From: Candidatus Roseilinea sp.
Lineage (GTDB): Bacteria > Chloroflexota > Anaerolineae > J036 > Brachytrichaceae
Direction of reading: 5' to 3'
NCBI GenBank assembly: GCA_025998955.1
Contig: AP024676.1
Location: 2,294,001-2,358,000, forward strand
Length of the DNA: 64,000 nucleotides
The notes under the pieces are model-generated. The model was not told where the DNA came from and searched no databases. It was given only the letters and a program-made list of their open reading frames with translations. The translations under genes and the position numbers were made by a program. Positions within the stretch are counted from its first letter, which is position 1. Each line of letters begins with the position of its first letter. This document shows, one piece after another, positions 51,664 through 62,016 of the stretch.

Positions 51664-52241
51664 TTTCGACCATCACGAAGACCATGACAAGCACACCGAC
51701 TGCACCCGGACGACCGACCGGCAACGGCGCCGTTGCGGCGACGCCGAGCGACCGACTGGCCGGTGATAAGCGCTACAAGATCATCGAAGCGACGATGCGC
51801 CGCTACGGCTACCAGGGTCACGGGCTCATCGAGGCGCTGCACAGCGCCCAGGAGGCCTTCGGCTACTTGGACGACTTCACGCTCAAGCACATCTCCCGCA
51901 CGCTGCACTTGCCGCCGAGCAAGGTCTTCGGCGTGGCGACGTTCTACAACCTCTTCACGCTCAAACCGCAGGGCGCGCACACTTGTGTGGTGTGCCTGGG
52001 GACGGCGTGCTACATCAAAGGCGCGCGCGAGGTGCTGGCAGCGATCGAAGGCGAATACGACGTGAAGGCCGGCGGCACGACGCGCGACAGCCAGCTCTCG
52101 CTGCTCACGGCGCGCTGTTTCGGCTCGTGCGCGCTGGCGCCGGTGATCACGTTCGATGGCGAGACGATCGGCAAGGTCACACCCACAGCAGTCGCCCAGC
52201 AGATCGCGCAACGACTCGCCGCAGTTCAGCAAGCTCGATGA
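51660..52241 (+). CDS. hoxE: Bidirectional hydrogenase diaphorase subunit HoxE
   Basis: 193 residues (an in-frame ATG at 51687 is an alternative start; the first 35 residues are low-complexity). NuoE-like thioredoxin fold with [2Fe-2S] ligands C112, C117 (CLGTACY), C153 and C157 (CFGSC). [17 protein letters not shown] and [11 protein letters not shown] are typical of the family. Passes electrons between HoxF and the rest of the complex. First hox gene after the DHOD-like gene. Confidence 0.93.
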
Positions 52242-52274
52242 ACGCATCTTGACGGAACAGGGAGGATCAGCGCG

Positions 52275-54023
52275 ATGAACCTGGAAGAACTTAACGCAAC
52301 GGCAACGAGCGAGCGCCTGGCACGCATGAAGAAGCGCCACCACATGTATGTGTGCGTGGGCACGGCCTGCCAAGCGCTCAACAGCGAGCAGATCGCCAAG
52401 GCGCTACAAGCAGCGTTGAAACAGAGCGGACAGAGCAGCGAGGTCGAGGTGAAATGCGTCGGTTGCCCCGGGCTGTGTTCGCTCGGCCCGCTGGTCGAGA
52501 TTGAGTCGCAGATCAACGGCCAGGTGGCACCAGGTGCGGCGGAAGATGAGAGACGCAGGTCAGTCCTATATCAATTTGTCAAGCCGGAGGATGCCGGCGA
52601 GATCGTCGCCCACCTGGATGGCGAGCCGGTCAAGCGGCTGGAGACGCCGCTGAATCAGCCGTTCTTCACCCGTCAGACCAAGATCGTGCTGGAGCATTGC
52701 GGCAAGATAGACCCAGAGCGCATTGAGGATTACATCGCCGTCGGAGGGTATCAAGCGTTATTGAAGGTGCTGACCGAGATGACGCCGCAGCAGGTGATTG
52801 ACGAGATCACCCGCAGCGGCCTGCGCGGGCGCGGCGGAGCTGGCTTTCCTACTGGCCTGAAGTGGGGCACCGTGGCCAAGTCCGACCCAAGTGCGTATCC
52901 GACCAACGTGCCGGAGGGCATCCAGTCGCGCAAGTTTGTGATTTGCAACGGCGACGAGGGCGATCCAGGCGCGTTCATGGATCGCAGCGTGATGGAGGGC
53001 GATCCGCATCGCATCTTGGAGGGCATGGCCATCGCGGCCTATGCCGTGGGCGCGAACCAGGGCTTCATTTACGTGCGCGCCGAGTATCCGCTGGCCGTGA
53101 AGCGGCTGCGCACGGCGATCCGCCAAGCGCAGCGCGCCGGCTTGCTCGGCAGCGGCATCGGCGGCACGGCATTCAGCTTCAACGTGGACATTCGCTTGGG
53201 CGCCGGCGCGTTTGTGTGCGGCGAGGAGACGGCACTCATGGCCTCGATCGAGGGCGGACGCGGCGTACCGCGCCCACGGCCGCCCTTCCCTGCCGAGTCA
53301 GGCCTGTGGGGCTGTCCAACGCTTATCAACAACGTGGAGACGTTGGCCAACGTGCCGCCCATCATCTTGAAAGGCGCGGCGTGGTTTGCCAGCATCGGCA
53401 CGGAGAAGAGCAAAGGCACCAAGGTATTTGCGCTCACCGGCCAGGTGACGAACACCGGCTTGATCGAGGTGCCGATGGGCATCTCGCTGCGCGAGATCGT
53501 GTTCGACATCGGCGGCGGCATCCCCGGCGGTCGGCAATTCAAAGCGGTGCAAACCGGCGGGCCGTCTGGCGGGTGCATCCCGGCGCAGTTCTTGGACATG
53601 CCGGTGGACTATGAGTCGCTGGCGAAAGTCGGCTCGATTATGGGCAGCGGCGGCATGATCGTGATGGACGACTCGACCGACATGGTAGAGGTCGCGCGCT
53701 TCTTCATGGAGTTCTGCATGGACGAATCATGCGGCAAGTGCATCCCCTGCCGCGCCGGCACCGTCCAGATGTACCGCATCCTCACCAAGATTCAAGAGGG
53801 CCGGGCCACCCGGCGCGACATCCAAATCTTGGAGGAGTTGTGCGACATGGTGAAACACACCAGCCTGTGCGGCTTGGGACAGAGCGCGCCCAATCCGGTC
53901 ATCAGCACGCTGCGCTACTTCCGCGAGGAATACGAGCGGAAGGTGAACGGAGCGCAGGGATCAGAGGTCAGCGTTGGAAGTGAGGAGTGGGGAGTCGGAA
54001 AACTCACAGCTCACAGCGCATAG
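52275..54023 (+). CDS. hoxF: Hydrogenase NAD(P)H-binding diaphorase subunit HoxF
   Basis: 582 residues. N-terminal thioredoxin-like domain with [2Fe-2S] cysteines ([16 protein letters not shown]), FMN-binding [17 protein letters not shown]-binding [24 protein letters not shown] region, and a C-terminal [4Fe-4S] site [13 protein letters not shown] plus SLCGLG. Oxidises or reduces NAD(P)(H). The last about 20 residues ([20 protein letters not shown]) come from a heptad-repeat element and are not family sequence. Upstream gggagg lies near the ATG. Confidence 0.95.
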   Translation: MNLEELNATATSERLARMKKRHHMYVCVGTACQALNSEQIAKALQAALKQSGQSSEVEVKCVGCPGLCSLGPLVEIESQINGQVAPGAAEDERRRSVLYQFVKPEDAGEIVAHLDGEPVKRLETPLNQPFFTRQTKIVLEHCGKIDPERIEDYIAVGGYQALLKVLTEMTPQQVIDEITRSGLRGRGGAGFPTGLKWGTVAKSDPSAYPTNVPEGIQSRKFVICNGDEGDPGAFMDRSVMEGDPHRILEGMAIAAYAVGANQGFIYVRAEYPLAVKRLRTAIRQAQRAGLLGSGIGGTAFSFNVDIRLGAGAFVCGEETALMASIEGGRGVPRPRPPFPAESGLWGCPTLINNVETLANVPPIILKGAAWFASIGTEKSKGTKVFALTGQVTNTGLIEVPMGISLREIVFDIGGGIPGGRQFKAVQTGGPSGGCIPAQFLDMPVDYESLAKVGSIMGSGGMIVMDDSTDMVEVARFFMEFCMDESCGKCIPCRAGTVQMYRILTKIQEGRATRRDIQILEELCDMVKHTSLCGLGQSAPNPVISTLRYFREEYERKVNGAQGSEVSVGSEEWGVGKLTAHSA

Positions 54024-54025
54024 CT
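53977..54025. repeat. Heptad-repeat element at the hoxF-hoxU junction
   Basis: 7-base units gaagtga, ggagtgg, ggagtcg, gaaaact, cacagct, cacagcg, catagct. The hoxF frame reads through it to the stop at 54021-54023. Confidence 0.75.
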
Positions 54026-54030
54026 CAGAC

Positions 54031-54744
54031 ATGCCAAGAACACTTACGATCAACGGTCAGGAAATCAGCGCCCGAAGCGACCAGACTATCCTGGAGGCCG
54101 CGCGCGATGCACGCATCCCCATCCCGGTGTTGTGCCATCTGGATGGGCTCACCGACGTGGGCGCATGCCGGATGTGTTTGGTGGAGGTCGCCGGCTCGAA
54201 CAAGCTCCTGCCCGCGTGCACTACGCGCGTGCAAGAGGGCATGGAGGTGCGCACCGACACCGAACGGCTGCGCGCCTATCGCCGGCAGATCATCGAGCTG
54301 CTGTTTGCCGAGCGCAACCACGTCTGCGCGGTGTGTGTGGCCAACGGCCACTGCGAGCTACAAAACCTTGGCATTGAGGTTGGCATGGAGCATGTGCGCT
54401 ACGACTACCTCTTTCCCAAACTAGGCGTGGACCTGTCGCACGAGCGCTTTGGCATGGATCACAACCGTTGCATTTTGTGCACGCGCTGCGTGCGCGCGTG
54501 CGACCAACTCGAGGGCGCGCATACGATTGACGTCATGGGCCGCGGCGCTAAGTCGTTGATCATCCACGACATGAACGTGCCCTGGGGCGAATCCATCACA
54601 TGCACCAGTTGCGGCAAGTGCGTGATGGCCTGTCCAACCGGCGCCTTGTTCAAACAGGGCTCCACCGTCGCCGAGATGGTGCACGACGCCGAGAAGCTGG
54701 CCTTCTTGAAGGCCGCGCGCGAGCGGAAAGTGTGGAATGTGTGA
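54031..54744 (+). CDS. hoxU: Hydrogenase diaphorase iron-sulfur subunit HoxU
   Basis: 237 residues from the ATG at 54031 ([14 protein letters not shown]); the frame is open upstream only through repeat sequence. Cluster sites: [2Fe-2S] ferredoxin-like [15 protein letters not shown] ... CTT, the His-ligated cluster [12 protein letters not shown], and two [4Fe-4S] sites [11 protein letters not shown] and [11 protein letters not shown]. NuoG-like N-terminal module linking HoxF to HoxY. 7 bases after hoxF. Confidence 0.94.
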   Translation: MPRTLTINGQEISARSDQTILEAARDARIPIPVLCHLDGLTDVGACRMCLVEVAGSNKLLPACTTRVQEGMEVRTDTERLRAYRRQIIELLFAERNHVCAVCVANGHCELQNLGIEVGMEHVRYDYLFPKLGVDLSHERFGMDHNRCILCTRCVRACDQLEGAHTIDVMGRGAKSLIIHDMNVPWGESITCTSCGKCVMACPTGALFKQGSTVAEMVHDAEKLAFLKAARERKVWNV

Positions 54745-54789
54745 ATATGTCGCTCGCGGCCGGCGAGCGGCGAGGAGAACGCGAAGAAG

Positions 54790-55335
54790 ATGGGCAAGCT
54801 CAGATTCGCATCGGTATGGATGGGCGGCTGCTCCGGCTGCCACATGTCGTTCCTCGACCTGGACGAGTGGTTATTCGACTTGGCCGAGGCGGTGGAGGTG
54901 GTGTATAGCCCGGTGGCCGATATCAAGACCTTCCCGGAGAATGTGGACGTGACGCTGGTCGAGGGCGCAATTGCCAACCAGGATCACCTGGAGCTGATCC
55001 ACACCATTCGCAAGAACAGCCGACTGGTCGTGTCGTTCGGCGACTGCGCGGTGACCGGCAACGTGACCGCCATGCGCAACCCGCTCGGCGGCGCCGACGT
55101 CGTGCTCGACCGCGCCTATCAGGACGCGCAACTGCTGCGCCCCCAAGTCCCGCACGACGACGGCATCGTGCCGCCGCTGATAGATCGCGTGTTGCCGGTG
55201 CACGCCGTCATCCCGGTGGACTTGTACATCCCCGGCTGCCCGCCGCCGGCTAAACGCATCCGTGCAGTGCTGCAAGCCCTCATCGAGGGTAAGCCGCCAG
55301 AGATGATCGGCCGCGAGATGTTGAAATTCGGTTGA
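54790..55335 (+). CDS. hoxY: [NiFe]-hydrogenase small subunit HoxY
   Basis: 181 residues. Proximal [4Fe-4S] ligands: C14 and C17 (GGCSGCHMSF), C86 (GDCAVTGN), C150 (IPGCPPPAK). It has no Tat signal and no extra clusters, as in cytoplasmic group 3 hydrogenases. Transfers electrons from HoxH to the diaphorase. The gap after it holds a heptad element before hoxH. Confidence 0.95.
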   Translation: MGKLRFASVWMGGCSGCHMSFLDLDEWLFDLAEAVEVVYSPVADIKTFPENVDVTLVEGAIANQDHLELIHTIRKNSRLVVSFGDCAVTGNVTAMRNPLGGADVVLDRAYQDAQLLRPQVPHDDGIVPPLIDRVLPVHAVIPVDLYIPGCPPPAKRIRAVLQALIEGKPPEMIGREMLKFG

Positions 55336-55345
55336 ACGATTCATC

Positions 55346-55404
55346 GGGAGTGGAGAGTCGGCTATCTGACTTCTGACTTCTGACTTCTGACCTTCTGCTA
55401 TCTG
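55346..55404. repeat. Heptad-repeat element between hoxY and hoxH
   Basis: gggagtg/gagagtc then ctatctg, acttctg three times, accttctg, ctatctg (55362-55404). The array ends 4 bases before the hoxH ATG, so it also covers where a ribosome-binding site would be. Confidence 0.85.
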
Positions 55405-55408
55405 AGCC

Positions 55409-56848
55409 ATGACTCAACGGATTGTGATTGACCCGGTCACTCGGATCGAGGGCCACGCCAAGATTTCGATCTACCTCGACGACGCCGGCGAAGTGAGCGA
55501 CGCGCGCTTCCACGTGGTGGAGTTTCGCGGCTTCGAGAAGTTCTGCGAAGGCCGGCCGCTGGGCGAGATGGCCGGCATCACGGCGCGCGTGTGCGGCATC
55601 TGCCCCGTCAGCCACCTGTTGGCCAGCGCCAAGACCGGCGACGACATCTTCGCCGTGAGCATTCCCCCAGCGGCGGAGAAGCTGCGCCGGCTGATGAACC
55701 TTGGCCAAATCGTGCAATCGCACGCGCTGAGCTTCTTCCACCTAAGCTCACCCGACCTGCTGCTGGGTTACGACAGCGATCCGGCCCAGCGCAACGTGTT
55801 CGGCTTGATCGCGCGCTACCCCGACCTGGCGCGCGGCGGCATTCGGCTGCGCCAGTTTGGCCAAGAAGTGATCGAGTTGCTGGGTGGGCGCAAGATCCAT
55901 CCGGCTTGGGCGGTGCCCGGCGGCGTGCGCGAACCGCTGACGCCGGAGAACCGTGACTATTTGCGCGGCCGGCTGCCGGAAGCCCTCGACACGGTGAAGC
56001 GCGCGCTCGCCTTCTTCAAGCGCTACGCCGATGCGCACTCCGACGAAGTGGCGCACTTTGGCAACTTCCCCACCCTATTCATGGGCTTGGTGAGCAAGGA
56101 CGGCGGCCGGTGGGAGCATTACGACGGCTGGCTGCGCATCACCGACAGCGACGGGAACGTATTGGTGGATGGGTTCGACCCACGCCACTACGCCCAAATA
56201 CTGGGCGAAGCGGTCGAGCCATGGTCTTACCTCAAATCGCCGTATTACAAACCGCTGGGCTATCCCGACGGCGCGTATCGCGTTGGGCCGCTGGCGCGGC
56301 TGAACATCTGCTCCGGCATGGGGACGCCACAGGCCGATGCCGAACTGGCCGAGTTCCGGCAGCGCGGCAACGCGCACGGCGTGGTCACATCATCGTTCAT
56401 GTATCACTACGCACGCCTCGTCGAGATCCTGGCTGCACTCGAGCGCATCGCGCTGCTGCTCGACGATCCAGACCTCCTCTCGCCCCGTGTGCGCGCCAGC
56501 GGCGGCATCAACAAGCTGCACGGCGTCGGCGTCAGCGAAGCGCCGCGCGGCACGTTGTTCCACGACTACGAAGTGGACGAGCACGGCATGATCCGTCGCG
56601 TGAACTTGATCATCGCCACCGGCCAGAACAACATCGCCATGAACCGCACGGTCAAGCAGATTGCGCAGCACTGGATCCACGGCGCAACGGCCGGTATTCC
56701 AGAAGGGCTGCTGAATCGGGTCGAGGCCGGCATTCGCGCGTTTGACCCGTGCCTGAGCTGCTCCACCCACGCCATCGGCCACATGCCTATGATTGTGACG
56801 TTAGTCGGCAGCGACGGCGCGGTGCTTGCCGAGGTCAAACGTGAGTAA
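55409..56848 (+). CDS. hoxH: [NiFe]-hydrogenase large subunit HoxH, group 3d-like
   Basis: 479 residues. Ni ligands in L1 [10 protein letters not shown] (C62, C65) and L2 DPCLSCSTH (C448, C451, H454). A 25-residue tail after H454 ([11 protein letters not shown] ...) is the peptide removed by the maturation protease. The L2 form and the HoxEFU partners place it among NAD(P)-linked bidirectional hydrogenases. No Shine-Dalgarno is visible because the heptad array occupies the position. Its 3' end overlaps the protease gene by 8 bases. Confidence 0.95.
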   Translation: MTQRIVIDPVTRIEGHAKISIYLDDAGEVSDARFHVVEFRGFEKFCEGRPLGEMAGITARVCGICPVSHLLASAKTGDDIFAVSIPPAAEKLRRLMNLGQIVQSHALSFFHLSSPDLLLGYDSDPAQRNVFGLIARYPDLARGGIRLRQFGQEVIELLGGRKIHPAWAVPGGVREPLTPENRDYLRGRLPEALDTVKRALAFFKRYADAHSDEVAHFGNFPTLFMGLVSKDGGRWEHYDGWLRITDSDGNVLVDGFDPRHYAQILGEAVEPWSYLKSPYYKPLGYPDGAYRVGPLARLNICSGMGTPQADAELAEFRQRGNAHGVVTSSFMYHYARLVEILAALERIALLLDDPDLLSPRVRASGGINKLHGVGVSEAPRGTLFHDYEVDEHGMIRRVNLIIATGQNNIAMNRTVKQIAQHWIHGATAGIPEGLLNRVEAGIRAFDPCLSCSTHAIGHMPMIVTLVGSDGAVLAEVKRE

Positions 56849-57314
56849 AGAGGTTGCCACCGACTTTCTGATCATCGGCTACGGCAACCCGTTGCGGCAC
56901 GATGACGGCGCCGGCCCGCGCGTAGCCGAAATCGTGGCCTCTTGGCGCCTGCCCAACGTGCGCGCCATTTCAGCGCACCAATTGACGCCAGAGCTCACCG
57001 ATGCGCTGGCAAGCGCCGAAGTGGTGATCTTCGTAGACGCGCGACGCACTGACCCGCACGCCCAACCGCCTGCCGACGTCACCTTCACCGCGATCGGCGC
57101 AGCAGAAGATAGAGCGGGAGCGGCCGATACACACACGAGCGACCCACGAAGGCTGCTGGCGCTGACCCAACGACTATACGGACGCTGCCCGCAGGCTTGG
57201 TTAGTCTCGGTGCCCGGCGTGGACTTCGACTTCGGCGAGTCGCTCTCCGAACGGGCGCGTCAGGGCGTCGAAGTCGCGCTGCGCCGCATCCGGCTGCTCT
57301 TCACCAGTCGGTGA
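56841..57314 (+). CDS. hoxW: Hydrogenase maturation protease (HoxW type)
   Basis: 157 residues from GTG at 56841, preferred over an upstream TTG at 56826; it overlaps the end of hox[37 protein letters not shown] and [11 protein letters not shown] carry the Ni-sensing acidic and His residues of the HyaD/HoxW family. Cleaves the HoxH tail after nickel insertion. End of the hox operon. Confidence 0.92.
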   Translation: MSKEVATDFLIIGYGNPLRHDDGAGPRVAEIVASWRLPNVRAISAHQLTPELTDALASAEVVIFVDARRTDPHAQPPADVTFTAIGAAEDRAGAADTHTSDPRRLLALTQRLYGRCPQAWLVSVPGVDFDFGESLSERARQGVEVALRRIRLLFTSR

Positions 57315-57346
57315 AGCAGAATCATCGCTCACTCAGCATGACGGTC

Positions 57347-57352
57347 TAGACT
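57347..57352 (+). promoter_or_regulatory. -10 box of the P450 gene
   Basis: tagact, 7 bases before the ATG at 57360; leaderless-type spacing. No clear -35. Confidence 0.4.
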
Positions 57353-57359
57353 GGATGCT

Positions 57360-58739
57360 ATGACCACGATTACTTCATTGACGCAATTCGCAGCGCTGCC
57401 CGGGCGCCGAAGCCCGCTCATCTTCGACGCCGCGTGGGACATCCGGCGCAAAGGCTTTCTGCAATTTCTACACGACGAATGGCGCCGACATGGCGACTTG
57501 TTTGAAATCCAGATCGGCCCGCGCAAGATGACCTTGGCCATCCATCCCGATCACGTGCATCACATCAGCATCGTTCGACGCGACATCTACGACAAGCGCG
57601 AAAGCTACGACATCGTGCGCGAGCTGCTGCTGGGGAACGGGGTGCTGACGGCCACCGGCGCAGCCTGGCGCAGACAGCGCCAACTGATGTCGCCCTTCTT
57701 TACGCCGCGCGGCGTCGAGCAGTTCCTGGCGATCATTATTCGCGACGCGCAGCAATTCATCGCGCGCTGGCAAGGCAAGGTTGGCTCCGTCGTCGAGATG
57801 CTCGACGAGATGATGTTCGTGACGGCCTCGATCATCCTACGCAGCCTGTTCACCACCGAATCGGACGAGACGCTGTTGGAGCTGAAGAACGACGTTGAAA
57901 CGATGATCCAGTTCACCGCGACCCGTCAGAGCAGGCCGCTGAGGCTGCCGATGTGGCTCAAGATCGGCGAGAACAGGCGTTACAGCCACGCGCGCCGGCG
58001 CGTGCATGCGTATATCCAAGATGTGATCGCGCAGCGTCGCGCCATGCCGGTCGAACGCTGGCCGAACGACTTGCTGAGCAAGCTGATGCTAGCGCGCGAC
58101 GAGGAAACCGGCGAAGCGGTATCCGATGCGTTGCTGCGCGACGAGACGATCACCCTGTTCTTTGCCGGCCACGAAACAACCGCGCGCACGTTGACCTTTG
58201 CCTGGTATGCGTTAGCCAAGCAGCCAGAAGTCGCCCGCCGACTGCGCGACGAAATTGACACGGTGCTGGGCGATCGCGAGCCGACGGTCGAGGATCTCAA
58301 GCGCATGCCTTACACCTTGCAGGTCATCAAGGAAACGATGCGGTTGTATCCAGCCGCACCGCTCTATGCGCGTGACGCGACCCAGGACGACGTGATTGAC
58401 GGGAAGCGCATCCCCGCCGGTTCCACCGTCATCCTCGCCCCTTTTCTCACACATCGCCATCCTCGGTTCTGGGATGAGCCGGAACGATTCGATCCGGAGC
58501 GCTGGACGCCGGAGCGCGAAGCGTCGCAACACCCCTACGCCTATCATCCTTTCGCAGCCGGACAACGCATCTGCCTGGGGAACAACTTCTCGCTATTCGA
58601 GTCGCATATCCTGCTGGCGATGCTGGCGCGGCAATTTACGCCCGAATTGGCCAACCCGCGACACGATCCGCAGCTCGACATGGCCGGCACGCTGATCTCG
58701 CGCAACGGCATGCCGATGCGCATCGTCCGGCGCGCGTGA
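57360..58739 (+). CDS. Cytochrome P450
   Basis: 459 residues. I-helix oxygen-activation motif FFAGHETTART, K-helix E-x-x-R in KETMRLYP, PERF region DEPERFDPERW, and the heme loop FAAGQRICLG with the thiolate Cys at 405. No membrane anchor, so soluble. Sequence style is closer to the CYP102/CYP4-like fatty-acid or carotenoid hydroxylases than to camphor-type enzymes, but the substrate cannot be read. A redox partner is not adjacent. It lies 45 bases after hoxW but has its own -10 box. Confidence 0.93.
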   Translation: MTTITSLTQFAALPGRRSPLIFDAAWDIRRKGFLQFLHDEWRRHGDLFEIQIGPRKMTLAIHPDHVHHISIVRRDIYDKRESYDIVRELLLGNGVLTATGAAWRRQRQLMSPFFTPRGVEQFLAIIIRDAQQFIARWQGKVGSVVEMLDEMMFVTASIILRSLFTTESDETLLELKNDVETMIQFTATRQSRPLRLPMWLKIGENRRYSHARRRVHAYIQDVIAQRRAMPVERWPNDLLSKLMLARDEETGEAVSDALLRDETITLFFAGHETTARTLTFAWYALAKQPEVARRLRDEIDTVLGDREPTVEDLKRMPYTLQVIKETMRLYPAAPLYARDATQDDVIDGKRIPAGSTVILAPFLTHRHPRFWDEPERFDPERWTPEREASQHPYAYHPFAAGQRICLGNNFSLFESHILLAMLARQFTPELANPRHDPQLDMAGTLISRNGMPMRIVRRA

Positions 58740-58741
58740 TC

Positions 58742-60448
58742 TTACGGGGCGTGGCGTAGGGCGAATATGTCGCCGCCGTGTCCCACGACGAGGATGTAGC
58801 CGTCCGAGACGACGGTATAGCGCGGGCGATGGGCGTCTCCGTAGCCCGGTCCGGTTCCGTCCGGGTTGCAGGTTGACTGGGTAGGTGGATCCAACTCTTT
58901 CCAATACATCCAGAAGCCCTCGCTGTCATACCAGCGTCCATCGCACCAACTGGCGATCGGCCCGGGGAAGTAGCGACTGTGCGGGTTCGAGCCGCCTGGA
59001 ACCCGTGTGACTGGTCTCGCTCGTCGGAGGATGATCGGCCCAAAAGAGGCGCCAAGAGGCTGTGCATATGTCCCTCCTCTACGAGACGAACGATCGGTAA
59101 TTGTAATGGGATTGATCGTCATCCAATGGTTGATGAAATAGGTGTTGCCCGCCATGCTGCCGAAGCCCTGCTCATCTGAGATTTGTGTGTCATGGGTAGG
59201 CGCAGGGATGAATCGCATATCGCCGATTTGCCAGCCGGGTAGTTGTGACAAAACCATTTCACCGGGATGGGAATCCCAGCGCCCATCCCACTCACTGTCT
59301 TGGACATTGCCATTCCTGAACTGGATGTAAGCTGCCTGCGAGCCATCGGGAAAGGTCTTGACTACAGGCATCGGGCCAATAGTGCTGATAACACCTGGCG
59401 CGATGACATTACCGCAATCGAAAGCGAAGGATGAGTCAATCCCGCCGTTGCCCACAGCGGGGATGAACGCTTCGTTGCCGGAATCGAGCGATAACGCGAA
59501 TAACGATTGTAAGTTTCGATTCCTACGCAAATATTGTTTGATCTCGGCATTCGTGGTCGGGAAGCGCCCCTTAGGACCAGTGGCCCACAACCACTCTGTG
59601 CTTCCCTCGCCCAGACGCATGCGAATGAATACCACGCCGACCGACTCAGCAATCACTGGAAATCCATATTGATATGAGTGGGGCTTATCTGCTGGCGTGG
59701 TAGAACCCAGTCCACAGGGAGTGACCGAATGCGGTGTGGGCGGTCTTTTCGCCCATCTTCTCGACCCGTCCGACTCGTTCACTGCGTGTACGGTAAGGTC
59801 GGCGGTCCCGAAGATCAGCAACTTGCGCGATGGCGAATAGGATGCGGCTGTGACAGATTTGACTCCTGCATCGTATATCCACACCTGCGACATCGAAGCG
59901 ATTTCGATCTTGTGCAACTTACCAGCTTCCGTGGTGATGTAGGCATGCGTATCCACCAGTAGCACACCAGTTCGTATCGCTGAGTCCGCCTGGTAGGTAG
60001 CCTGGACTTTGCCCGTCTTGGTGTCGAGCCGATACACTCGCCCGGAGTGATCCCCGACTAGCACGGTCTGGGTGTTGATTTCGAACGCAGCCGCTTCTTC
60101 GATGTAGTGACCGCTGTCGAACCGCCAGGCAGTCTTACCATTCGCCAGGTTGACGGCATAGAGCCCCTGATCGCCTCCCGGCACATAGACCTTACCGCCG
60201 CCGGTCACGATGTGCAGCCCGTTGGGCATCGAGTACATGTCATTAGGCTTCCAATGCCAAGCAAACCGCCAAGGCAACTTAGGCTCAACCGGTGTGTAAC
60301 CCGTGCGCTGAGCATCATGCGCCATCTGCGGCCAACCAGCGATCGGCTTAGGCGGTTGCAGTGGGGCAAGTGCAAGAGAGGTCACCGGCTGAAAGCCAAA
60401 AGCACACACACTGCAAGCGAACAAGATCGCGAGCGCGTGTCGTTTCAT
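58742..60448 (-). CDS. Exported PQQ-type beta-propeller protein
   Basis: 568 residues. Signal peptide MKRHALAILFACSVCAFGF, then WPQMAHDAQRTGYTP, typical of exported outer-surface PQQ-like propellers. Blades: GLYAVNLANGKTAWRF, GRVYRLDTKTGKVQAT, KLHKIEIASMSQVWIYD, TVHAVNESDGSRRW. No dehydrogenase active-site motif seen, so more likely a structural or binding propeller than an enzyme. Convergent with the P450, with 2 bases between the stops. Base composition is visibly less GC-rich than its neighbours, possibly a sign of transfer. Confidence 0.8.
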   Translation of the reverse strand: MKRHALAILFACSVCAFGFQPVTSLALAPLQPPKPIAGWPQMAHDAQRTGYTPVEPKLPWRFAWHWKPNDMYSMPNGLHIVTGGGKVYVPGGDQGLYAVNLANGKTAWRFDSGHYIEEAAAFEINTQTVLVGDHSGRVYRLDTKTGKVQATYQADSAIRTGVLLVDTHAYITTEAGKLHKIEIASMSQVWIYDAGVKSVTAASYSPSRKLLIFGTADLTVHAVNESDGSRRWAKRPPTPHSVTPCGLGSTTPADKPHSYQYGFPVIAESVGVVFIRMRLGEGSTEWLWATGPKGRFPTTNAEIKQYLRRNRNLQSLFALSLDSGNEAFIPAVGNGGIDSSFAFDCGNVIAPGVISTIGPMPVVKTFPDGSQAAYIQFRNGNVQDSEWDGRWDSHPGEMVLSQLPGWQIGDMRFIPAPTHDTQISDEQGFGSMAGNTYFINHWMTINPITITDRSSRRGGTYAQPLGASFGPIILRRARPVTRVPGGSNPHSRYFPGPIASWCDGRWYDSEGFWMYWKELDPPTQSTCNPDGTGPGYGDAHRPRYTVVSDGYILVVGHGGDIFALRHAP

Positions 60449-60549
60449 GACTCGTTAGTCGTCTTCAGTAGCGCAAGCTGCATCTACAACGTTCAGCAGG
60501 AACTCGCCCGCATGACGATTCCCACCTACAATAAGCCTCAGCGCCTGCC

Positions 60550-60571
60550 GGGATAGCCACTCAACTATCCC
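60550..60571 (+). promoter_or_regulatory. Small hairpin before the LCAT-like gene
   Basis: gggatag (60550-60556) and ctatccc (60565-60571) around 8 bases, just before the start codon. Could affect translation start. Confidence 0.3.
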
Positions 60572-60582
60572 AGCCTTTGAAC

Positions 60583-62016
60583 ATGACCGCAACCAGCCTT
60601 CCTCCGCACATCCTGGTCTTCGTACCTGGCTACATGGGCAGCACGCTGCGTGACCGACGCACCGGCCGCACCGTCTGGCTGGACTTTTCGACCTTCCCGA
60701 TCAATCCGGCGCAGTGGAACGAGTGGCTGGACGACTGGTTCGCACGCATGACCTATCCCTCGGAACTCGAAGCTGACGGCATCGTAGATGACGTGGTCTT
60801 CGTGCCGCCGTTCGTGAAGATGGAGCAGTATGGCCGGCTGCTCACGGCGATGTCACGCATGGGCTACCGCATGGCAGGAGATGAGCGCGAGGCGAACTTC
60901 TACACGTTCCCCTACGACTGGCGCCAAGACAACCGCATTTCAGCGCACCAGCTCGGCGCGGCGATCGAACGCTGGCGCGACCTCCATCCTGGTGCGCAAG
61001 TCTGGATCATCGCGCATAGCAACGGCGGCGTGGTCGCGCGCTGGTATATCGAGAAAGAAGGCAGCAAAGACGCCGTGCAGCGCCTGTTCCTGATGGGCTC
61101 GCCCTACGACGGCACGCCTAAAGCGATGCGCATCGCCTTCAACGGCGCGGATATGCTGGGCCGGCCCTGCTTCCAACCGTTCGACATCGCCCGGCGCACG
61201 CGCGACATGTTCCGCAGCTTCCCATCGCTCTACCAGTTGTTGCCGGTCAAAACGCCGTTTCTGCGCGATCCCAACAATGCCGACCTGAGCGCTTTCGATG
61301 CGCATGCCTGGCTGGACGACGCGCGACAGCGCATCTATCTCGAGGATGGTCGCCGCTTCACCGAGGCATTGGGCGATGCTGCCAGCGTAGAGACATTGTG
61401 CTTCTTCGGGCGACGTCGTCCTACCCTCACTCACGGCATCGTCCATGCGCAGGCGAACGACCGCTGGGAGCGAATCGAGTGGGTTGATACCGCTACAGGC
61501 GACGGCACGATTCTCGAACGCAGCGCAGCGCACCCACGGGCAACCGGTCGCTTCCCTTTCGTCGTCGGCCACGGCGACATCTACATCAACCCCGCTGTGC
61601 TGGAATTCCTGCGCTGGGAGCTGCTGGACAAGTACGACGGCCTGCCAAAGGAACTGGTTGCGAATGAAACGCTGATTATGGACTTCGCGCCCGACCGAGA
61701 TGGCTATCGCGAAAACGAGACGATTTGGTTGCGCACAAAGGTAATGACACTTGACGACCAGCCGCTGGCCGGCGCGACCGTGACGGTGCGCATGTCTTGG
61801 GAACGGCCGCTGCTAGGAGATCCGCCACCCGAAGCCCTTCCTCCGGACATCGCCATCAAGCTTGTGCCGCTGGCACGCGAGCCGGGCCTGCACGAGGGGC
61901 TGCTCTACGGCCCATCCGTGAACGGCTACTATCGCCTCGTCGCGCGCGTGGAACATCCCGAAGCCGGCCCAGCTCAGGCGGAAGAGCTGATCGCCGTCGA
62001 GACGCCGCGCTATTGA
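60583..62016 (+). CDS. LCAT/PDAT-like alpha/beta hydrolase
   Basis: 477 residues from the ATG at 60583; a TTG two codons upstream is also in frame. FVPGYMGSTLRDR (oxyanion-side G-S-x-L), FYTFPYDWRQDN (the Y-D-W-R signature) and the nucleophile elbow IIAHSNGGVVARWY (A-H-S-N-G-G, Ser about 146) identify the lecithin:cholesterol acyltransferase-like family. A catalytic His lies in VVGHGDIYINP-type sequence near 325. The last 100 residues (DRDGYRENETIWLRTKVMTL) look like an Ig-like domain. Probably an acyltransferase or phospholipase; no signal peptide. Confidence 0.78.
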   Translation: MTATSLPPHILVFVPGYMGSTLRDRRTGRTVWLDFSTFPINPAQWNEWLDDWFARMTYPSELEADGIVDDVVFVPPFVKMEQYGRLLTAMSRMGYRMAGDEREANFYTFPYDWRQDNRISAHQLGAAIERWRDLHPGAQVWIIAHSNGGVVARWYIEKEGSKDAVQRLFLMGSPYDGTPKAMRIAFNGADMLGRPCFQPFDIARRTRDMFRSFPSLYQLLPVKTPFLRDPNNADLSAFDAHAWLDDARQRIYLEDGRRFTEALGDAASVETLCFFGRRRPTLTHGIVHAQANDRWERIEWVDTATGDGTILERSAAHPRATGRFPFVVGHGDIYINPAVLEFLRWELLDKYDGLPKELVANETLIMDFAPDRDGYRENETIWLRTKVMTLDDQPLAGATVTVRMSWERPLLGDPPPEALPPDIAIKLVPLAREPGLHEGLLYGPSVNGYYRLVARVEHPEAGPAQAEELIAVETPRY

